Assembly: GCF_002904295.1 (NCBI RefSeq)
Contig: NZ_PPHG01000046.1
Span: 1 to 40,100, forward strand
From: Amycolatopsis sp. CA-128772
Lineage (GTDB): Bacteria; Actinomycetota; Actinomycetes; Mycobacteriales; Pseudonocardiaceae
Direction: 5' to 3'
DNA length: 40,100 bases
Shown: piece after piece, positions 35,462-40,100 of the stretch
Layout of the letters: each line of letters opens with the position of its first letter
Position numbering within the stretch: position 1 is the first letter of the stretch
Notes under the pieces: model-generated
Seen by the model: the letters and a program-made list of their open reading frames with translations, nothing else
What the model was told of the DNA's origin: nothing
Databases searched by the model: none
Program-made: the position numbers and the translations under genes

Positions 35462-35872
35462 TCAGCCGTTCACGACGGGGACCCGTCGCGCGCGCAGCAC
35501 GTCGGCGACGGTCTCCGCGGCGGTCAGCGGGTCCAGCGGGTGCACCAGCACGGCGTCCGCCTGCGACCAGGTCGCCAGCCACCGGTCGTCCTTGCGCCGC
35601 ACGGCGACCACGATCGGGGGACAGTCGGTGATTTCACTCTTCAGCTGGCGGCAGAGCCCGATGCCGCCGGTCGGCTGCGCCTCGCCGTCGAGGATGGCCA
35701 GGTCGACGTTCCCCGCGTCCACCTCGGACAGCACGTCCGCGACGCCGGCCGCCTCGACGTAGTCCACGCGCGCCAGATCGGCGGCGGGCCGCCGGCCGAC
35801 CGCGTTCACGATCGCCTCGCGCACCTCCGCCTTGTGGCTGAACACCAGGACCCGCATCGACCGCTCGCCCAT
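35462..35872 (-). CDS. Stand-alone receiver-like protein (degenerate)
   Basis: 136 aa from the ATG at 35872, with GGAGG 8 nt upstream. The fold is that of a response-regulator receiver: MRVLVFSHKAEVREAIV, then VDLAILDGEAQPTGGIGLCRQLK with the acceptor-type Asp, and a last strand DAVLVHPLDPLTAAETV. The conserved Lys before the final Pro is replaced by His (VHPLDP), and the N-terminal acidic pair is missing (SHKAE). Phosphorylation-based switching is therefore doubtful. No output domain. It sits 5 nt upstream of trpD and is probably co-transcribed. Confidence 0.8.
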   Translation of the reverse strand: MGERSMRVLVFSHKAEVREAIVNAVGRRPAADLARVDYVEAAGVADVLSEVDAGNVDLAILDGEAQPTGGIGLCRQLKSEITDCPPIVVAVRRKDDRWLATWSQADAVLVHPLDPLTAAETVADVLRARRVPVVNG

Positions 35873-35910
35873 CAGGCACGCCTCCATACTCGTCACCGCA
35901 CACTGCTGTT

Positions 35911-35957
35911 CGGGGCTCCGGGGGGCGGAGCCCCCGGCCCGGGGCACAGCCCCGGTT
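35911..35957. repeat. GC-rich double-hairpin repeat family B, copy 3
   Basis: Same orientation as the 20.4 kb copy, with GGGGC-ACA-GCCCC replacing one hairpin loop. It lies between the receiver-like gene start and the stop of the next minus-strand gene. Confidence 0.8.
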
Positions 35958-35996
35958 CAGCACTGTCTCCCGCGATCGTATCGGCCGAGACCGACA

Positions 35997-36410
35997 TCAC
36001 GCGGTCGGCTCCGGCTGTTGCGCGTCCCAGCCGAGCGCGTCACCGCCCAGCCGCTGCGCCAGACCGGCCATCCGGGACCGTTCCTGGGCGCAGTGCAGCG
36101 CGTCGAGCACCTGGACGCGCACCGCGAGCACCCGCGCCGGCTCGCCGTCAGGGGCCTGTTCCCGCAGCTCGTAGCCGTCCTGGGCGAGGATCGACGCCGC
36201 CTCGGCGAGCCGGTCCGGCGGCAGCAGCAGGTGGTGCCGCAGGACGGCCGGTGCCGTGCTGACCCAGTCGGGTGAAGCGGCGAGCACGGCGGAGTCCGCG
36301 ACGACCGGGTCGAAGGCCTCGGCGACGATCTTCAACCCGGGCACATCGGCCGTCAGACCGGGCGTTTCGCGCTTCTTGACCAGGTCAAGCAGCCGGTCGA
36401 GTAAACCCAT
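35997..36410 (-). CDS. Conserved hypothetical protein, 137 aa
   Basis: Starts at an ATG (GLLDRLLDLVKKRET). A central block HHLLLPPDRLAEAASILAQDGYELR suggests a small alpha/beta domain; a long helix LDALHCAQERSRMAGLAQRLGG follows. No signal peptide or membrane segment and no recognised family. It is divergent from ctaE and upstream of repeat B and the receiver-like gene on the same strand. Confidence 0.78.
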   Translation of the reverse strand: MGLLDRLLDLVKKRETPGLTADVPGLKIVAEAFDPVVADSAVLAASPDWVSTAPAVLRHHLLLPPDRLAEAASILAQDGYELREQAPDGEPARVLAVRVQVLDALHCAQERSRMAGLAQRLGGDALGWDAQQPEPTA

Positions 36411-36505
36411 GAGTAGCTCTCACCTTCCCGGGCATCCGGTGTGATCGGTTACGCAGACGGCTCGCCGTGGACCCACCCGGCGGAGCGGCGGTGCGAGAGG
36501 ACATA

Positions 36506-37129
36506 ATGCGACGCGTGACAACGGCAGCTCCCACCATCAGTCAGCGGGTCCACTCGCTGAACCGGCCGAACATGGTCAGTGTCGGCACCATCGTGTGGCT
36601 TTCCAGCGAGCTGATGTTCTTCGCCGGACTGTTCGCGATGTTCTTCACCGTCAAGGCGCAGAACTCGTCCGGCCAGTGGCCGCCGCCGCTGCACGGCGAG
36701 GAGTTCCACCTCAACGTGGCGTACGCGATCCCGTTCACGGTGATCCTCGTGCTGTCCTCGCTGACCTGCCAGTTCGGCGTGTTCGCCGCCGAGCGCGGTG
36801 ACGTCTACGGCCTGCGCCGCTGGTACATCATCACGTTGATCATGGGCGCGATCTTCGTCGGCGGCCAGGCCAACGAGTACCACAACCTGGTCGAAGAGGG
36901 GATGACGATCCCGTCCGGCCCGTTCGGCACGGTCTTCTACCTCGCGACCGGCTTCCACGGCCTGCACGTCATCGGCGGGCTCGTCGCCTTCGTGTACCTG
37001 CTCATCCGCACGAAACTGAGCAAGTTCACGCCCGCCCAGGCCACGTCGGCGATCGTCGTGTCCTACTACTGGCACTTCGTCGACATCGTGTGGGTCGGCC
37101 TGTTCGGTGTGATCTACCTCCTTCCGTAG
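36506..37129 (+). CDS. ctaE: Cytochrome c oxidase subunit III
   Basis: 207 aa from the ATG at 36506, with GAGAGG 5 nt upstream; GTG at 36515 is an alternative, and CATAAT just before it could be a -10 for a leaderless form. Five membrane segments, with the family patterns WLSSELMFFAGLFAMFF, FGTVFYLATGFHGLHVIGGL and SYYWHFVDIVWVGLFGVIYL. Part of the aa3 oxidase. It is the first gene of a ctaE-qcrCAB unit that builds the bc1-aa3 supercomplex. Confidence 0.96.
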   Translation: MRRVTTAAPTISQRVHSLNRPNMVSVGTIVWLSSELMFFAGLFAMFFTVKAQNSSGQWPPPLHGEEFHLNVAYAIPFTVILVLSSLTCQFGVFAAERGDVYGLRRWYIITLIMGAIFVGGQANEYHNLVEEGMTIPSGPFGTVFYLATGFHGLHVIGGLVAFVYLLIRTKLSKFTPAQATSAIVVSYYWHFVDIVWVGLFGVIYLLP

Positions 37130-37191
37130 GTCGCACCCAGCCGCCACCACCTTCACCATCGGCCTGAACTGACAGCAAGGGTTGCCGCAAG

Positions 37192-38010
37192 ATGACCACC
37201 AGCACGAAATCCTCGGAGCGCCGCTACCGCGCGCGGTCGAAGCTGCGGAGGCGGTTCGCCGGCCTGCTCGCGCTCGGTATCGCGCTGGTGGGCGCCGGCG
37301 CCCTGTACGCCGTGTTCGCCCCGGAGCCGCAGACCGCGCAGGCCCAGGGCACGCCGGCGCAGCTGCGCCTGGGCGAGCAGGTCTACAACAACACCTGCAT
37401 CGCCTGCCACGGCGCGAACCTCGAGGGCGTGCAGGACCGCGGGCCGAGCCTGATCGGCATCGGCGACGCCGCGGTGTACTTCCAGACTTCTTCGGGCCGC
37501 ATGCCCGCCGCGCGCCAGGAGGCGCAGGCCGAGCGCAAGCCGCCGAAGCTGACCGAGGCCGAGATCGACGCGGTCGGCGCCTACATCCAGGCGCACGGCG
37601 GTGGCGTCCAGCGTCCCGCCGAGAAGGGCGAGGCCCTGCGCGGCGACGACCCGGCCCGCGGTGGCGAGCTGTTCCGCCTCAACTGCGCGTCGTGCCACAA
37701 CTTCACCGGCCGCGGCGGTGCGCTGTCCGCCGGCAAGTACGCGCCGAACCTGGACCCGGCCAACGAAGAGCAGATCTACACGGCCATGCTCACCGGCCCG
37801 CAGAACATGCCGAAGTTCTCCGACCGGCAGCTGACGCCGGAGGAGAAGAAGGACATCGTCGCCTACGTGAAGTCGGTGTCGGACGGCAACAACAACCCGG
37901 GTGGTAACGGCCTCGGCGGGGTCGGCCCCGCTTCGGAGGGCGTGATCGCCTTCATCGTCGGGATCGCCGCGCTGATCGGCGTGACGTTGTGGATTGGATC
38001 GAAGGCATGA
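37192..38010 (+). CDS. qcrC: Diheme cytochrome c subunit of the bc1 complex
   Basis: 272 aa. N-terminal membrane helix (about 22-43), then two c-type heme domains with CIACH (Cys69, Cys72, His73) and CASCH (Cys165, Cys168, His169). A C-terminal anchor lies at about 247-268. The diheme form replaces both cytochrome c1 and soluble cytochrome c in actinobacteria and hands electrons directly to CtaC. The stop overlaps qcrA as ATGA. The gap to ctaE is 62 nt with no hairpin. Confidence 0.97.
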   Translation: MTTSTKSSERRYRARSKLRRRFAGLLALGIALVGAGALYAVFAPEPQTAQAQGTPAQLRLGEQVYNNTCIACHGANLEGVQDRGPSLIGIGDAAVYFQTSSGRMPAARQEAQAERKPPKLTEAEIDAVGAYIQAHGGGVQRPAEKGEALRGDDPARGGELFRLNCASCHNFTGRGGALSAGKYAPNLDPANEEQIYTAMLTGPQNMPKFSDRQLTPEEKKDIVAYVKSVSDGNNNPGGNGLGGVGPASEGVIAFIVGIAALIGVTLWIGSKA

Positions 38011-39161
38011 GTGCCGAGGGGCCGAAGCCGCCGACGGAGGCGGAGCTGGCTGAGATGGACCGCGACCAGCTGGTGAAGCTGGGCGGGCAGCTCGACGGGG
38101 TCGAGATCGTCGAGTACCCCACCCCGTGGCCCGTGGAGGGCACGCGGGCGGAGAAGCGGGCCGAGCGCCTGGTCGCGTTCTGGTTCGCGCTGTCCGCGCT
38201 GGCCGGGATCGGGTTCGTCGTTTCGCTGATCTGGTGGCCGTGGAAGTACGAGGCGCCGGACAACGAGAGCGGCCACTTCTGGTACAGCCTTTACACCCCG
38301 ATGCTCGGCCTCACGCTCGGCCTGGCCATCCTCGGCCTGGGCATCGGCGTGATCCTGTACACGAAGAAGTTCGTGCCCGCCGAGGTCGCGGTGCAGCAGC
38401 GGACCGACGCCGACGGCGCCGGATCGACCGAGGTCGACCGCGCGACGATCCTCGCGCACCTGGCCGACGCGGGGAGCCGCAGCACCATCGCCCGCCGCTC
38501 GCTGATCAAGCGCTCGGCGATCGCCGGGGCCGGCGCGCTCGGCCTCGCGGCCGCCGCGCTGCCGGTCGCGTCCTTCATCAAGAACCCGTGGAAGGACAGC
38601 GAGTCCCGCGACTCGCTCTGGCACACCGGCTGGAAGCCCAACTTCCCGGGCGAGAAGGTCTACCTGCGCACCATCTCGGGCTCGATCGAGGAGGACGTCA
38701 AGGAGGTCCGCCGGGTCAAGGCCGAGGACCTCGACGCCGGCGCGATGGTCACCGTCTTCCCGTACCGCGACAGTGAGGCGCACGACGAAGAGAAGCTGAA
38801 CGCGGCGCTGACCCGGGTCGACAACCCGGTCATGCTGATCCGCCTGCGCCCGACCGACGCCGCCAAGGTGGTCAAGCGGGCCGGCCAGGAGGACTTCAAC
38901 TTCGGCGACTACTACGCGTACACGAAGATCTGCAGCCACGTCGGCTGCCCGACCTCCCTGTACGAGCAGCGGACCAACCGCATCCTGTGCCCGTGCCACC
39001 AGTCGCAGTTCGACGCCCTCCACTACGCCAAGCCGATTTTCGGCCCGGCGACGCGACCGCTGGCCCAGCTACCGATCACGGTGGACGAAGAGGGATACTT
39101 GATCGCGCGAGGCGACTTCATCGAGGCCATCGGTCCGGCCTTTTGGGAGCGTAAGTCATGA
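38007..39161 (+). CDS. qcrA: Rieske iron-sulfur subunit of the bc1 complex
   Basis: 384 aa from the ATG at 38007, which overlaps the qcrC stop. Three membrane segments (about 56-77, 96-118 and 171-190), the actinobacterial form. The third is preceded by a twin-arginine sequence ARRSLIKR, fitting Tat export of the folded Rieske domain. Cluster ligands Cys309, His311, Cys328 and His331, with the disulfide pair Cys314 and Cys330, are all present (CSHVGC and CPCH). The end overlaps qcrB as ATGA. Confidence 0.97.
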   Translation: MSAEGPKPPTEAELAEMDRDQLVKLGGQLDGVEIVEYPTPWPVEGTRAEKRAERLVAFWFALSALAGIGFVVSLIWWPWKYEAPDNESGHFWYSLYTPMLGLTLGLAILGLGIGVILYTKKFVPAEVAVQQRTDADGAGSTEVDRATILAHLADAGSRSTIARRSLIKRSAIAGAGALGLAAAALPVASFIKNPWKDSESRDSLWHTGWKPNFPGEKVYLRTISGSIEEDVKEVRRVKAEDLDAGAMVTVFPYRDSEAHDEEKLNAALTRVDNPVMLIRLRPTDAAKVVKRAGQEDFNFGDYYAYTKICSHVGCPTSLYEQRTNRILCPCHQSQFDALHYAKPIFGPATRPLAQLPITVDEEGYLIARGDFIEAIGPAFWERKS

Positions 39162-40100
39162 GTTCACTCACCACGCCGACCAAGGGCTCGAGCGCCGTGG
39201 AACGGCACCTGGGCGAGGCCGCGAACAACGCCGACCAGCGGTACCAGCTGGCCAAGGGTCTGCGGCACCAGATGAACAAGGTGTTCCCGACCCACTGGTC
39301 GTTCCTGCTGGGCGAGATCGCGCTCTACAGCTTCATCATCCTGCTGCTGACGGGGGTGTACCTGACGCTGTTCTTCGACCCCTCCATGCAGGAGGTCGTC
39401 TACCACGGCAGCTTCAAGAACCTGCAGGGCATGGAGATGTCGCAGGCGTTCCGCACGACGCTGGACCTCTCCTTCGACGTCCGTGGCGGGCTGTTCATGC
39501 GGCAGCTGCACCACTGGGCGGCGCTGATCTTCGTGGCGTCGATGGCCGTGCACATGCTGCGGATCTTCTTCACCGGCGCGTTCCGGCGTCCGCGTGAGGC
39601 GAACTGGGTGATCGGCGGGCTGCTGCTGATCCTGGGCTGCTTCGAAGGCTTCTTCGGTTATTCGCTGCCGGATGACCTGCTTTCGGGTACCGGGATCCGG
39701 GCGACGCTGTCGGGGATCGTGTTGTCGGTGCCGGTGGCGGGGACGTGGATCCACTGGGCGTTGTTCGGTGGGGAGTTCCCGGGGGATCAGATCATCCCGC
39801 GGTTGTACACGCTGCACATCCTGTTGCTGCCGGGCATCATGCTGGCGCTGGTGGGGGTGCACCTGGCGTTGGTGTGGTATCAGAAGCACACGCAGTTCCC
39901 GGGGGTGCGGCGCAAGGAGTCCAACGTGGTCGGGGTGCGGATCATGCCGTACTTCGCGCTCAAGGGCGGCGCGTTCTTCACCCTGGTGGTGGGGGTGCTG
40001 GCGTTGATGTCGGGGCTGTTCCAGATCAACCCGGTGTGGAACTTCGGCCCGTACAACCCGGCACAGGTCTCGGCCGGGTCCCAGCCCGACTGGTACATGG
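39158..40100 (+). CDS. qcrB: Cytochrome b subunit of the bc1 complex (3' end outside window)
   Basis: 314 codons visible. The ATG at 39158 overlaps the qcrA stop. Heme b ligand candidates are His118 with His132 (QLHHW and AVHML) and His220 with His235 (TLHIL and GVHLA). Membrane helices are regularly spaced. The frame ends in PDWYM, which is the start of the quinol-oxidation-site PxWY motif. It oxidises menaquinol together with QcrA and QcrC. The remaining C-terminal helices are outside the window. Confidence 0.97.
   Translation, partial: MSSLTTPTKGSSAVERHLGEAANNADQRYQLAKGLRHQMNKVFPTHWSFLLGEIALYSFIILLLTGVYLTLFFDPSMQEVVYHGSFKNLQGMEMSQAFRTTLDLSFDVRGGLFMRQLHHWAALIFVASMAVHMLRIFFTGAFRRPREANWVIGGLLLILGCFEGFFGYSLPDDLLSGTGIRATLSGIVLSVPVAGTWIHWALFGGEFPGDQIIPRLYTLHILLLPGIMLALVGVHLALVWYQKHTQFPGVRRKESNVVGVRIMPYFALKGGAFFTLVVGVLALMSGLFQINPVWNFGPYNPAQVSAGSQPDWYM

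Overview
The window is high-GC actinobacterial DNA with GTG-rich starts and strongly G/C-biased third codon positions. The gene set (F420-dependent LLM oxidoreductase, three-helix QcrA, diheme QcrC with a C-terminal anchor, actinobacterial CtaF, DUF3043, DUF402) and the repeat families point to a Pseudonocardiales genome, most likely Amycolatopsis or a close relative. The genus is inferred from recall, not from a search. Much of the conserved backbone matches, from memory, the Mycobacterium tuberculosis Rv2192c-Rv2218 neighbourhood (trpD, ctaE, qcrCAB, ctaF, ctaC, asnB, adoK, an erpA-like gene, DUF3043, cobT, ilvE, pepA/pepB, sucB/dlaT, a TIGR01777 gene, lipB, lipA), with local rearrangement and inserted genes.

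Left part (1-9.65 kb): lipoate and 2-oxoacid dehydrogenase functions. On the minus strand lpd and sucB encode E3 and E2. A strong hairpin follows, then a tightly overlapping TIGR01777-PAP2-lipB unit. lipA (3' end outside the window) is separated from lipB by two divergent units, each a regulator plus an oxidoreductase: TetR-like/SDR on minus and TetR/LLM on plus. CATAC-type operator candidates lie between them.

Middle (9.8-25.5 kb): a conserved small protein, a GNAT acetyltransferase, a SUKH (SMI1/KNR4) protein, a TAXI-type TRAP transporter (binding lipoprotein plus fused permease), leucyl aminopeptidase, a multi-pass membrane protein with a DUF402 protein, a small membrane protein, ilvE, cobT, ispD, an unknown protein divergent from a GntR/UTRA regulator with two ACTAGT-centred operators, purC translationally coupled to GntR, an apparently frameshifted small ORF after purC, an aldo/keto reductase with a clear leaderless-type promoter, and DUF3043.

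Right part (25.6-40.1 kb): an ErpA/HesB-type Fe-S protein whose presumed downstream hairpin is split by an intact IS30-family element, a possible 56-aa ORF, a PfkB-family (adenosine-type) kinase, asnB, and the respiratory genes ctaC-ctaF and ctaE-qcrCAB (qcrB runs off the end). Between the two respiratory groups lie an AraC(GlxA-like)/EamA divergent pair, trpD coupled to a degenerate receiver-domain protein, and an unknown 137-aa protein.

Two families of palindromic intergenic repeats are visible: family A at about 4.05 and 14.6 kb, family B at about 20.4, 31.8 and 35.9 kb. I see no tRNA, rRNA, CRISPR array or biosynthetic gene cluster. No convincing new multi-gene defence or metabolic system is present. 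The best leads are the operator pair at GntR, the IS30 insertion in a hairpin, the frameshifted ORF behind purC, the second CuA-like Cys/His motif in the CtaC tail, the pseudo-receiver coupled to trpD, and the two repeat families.
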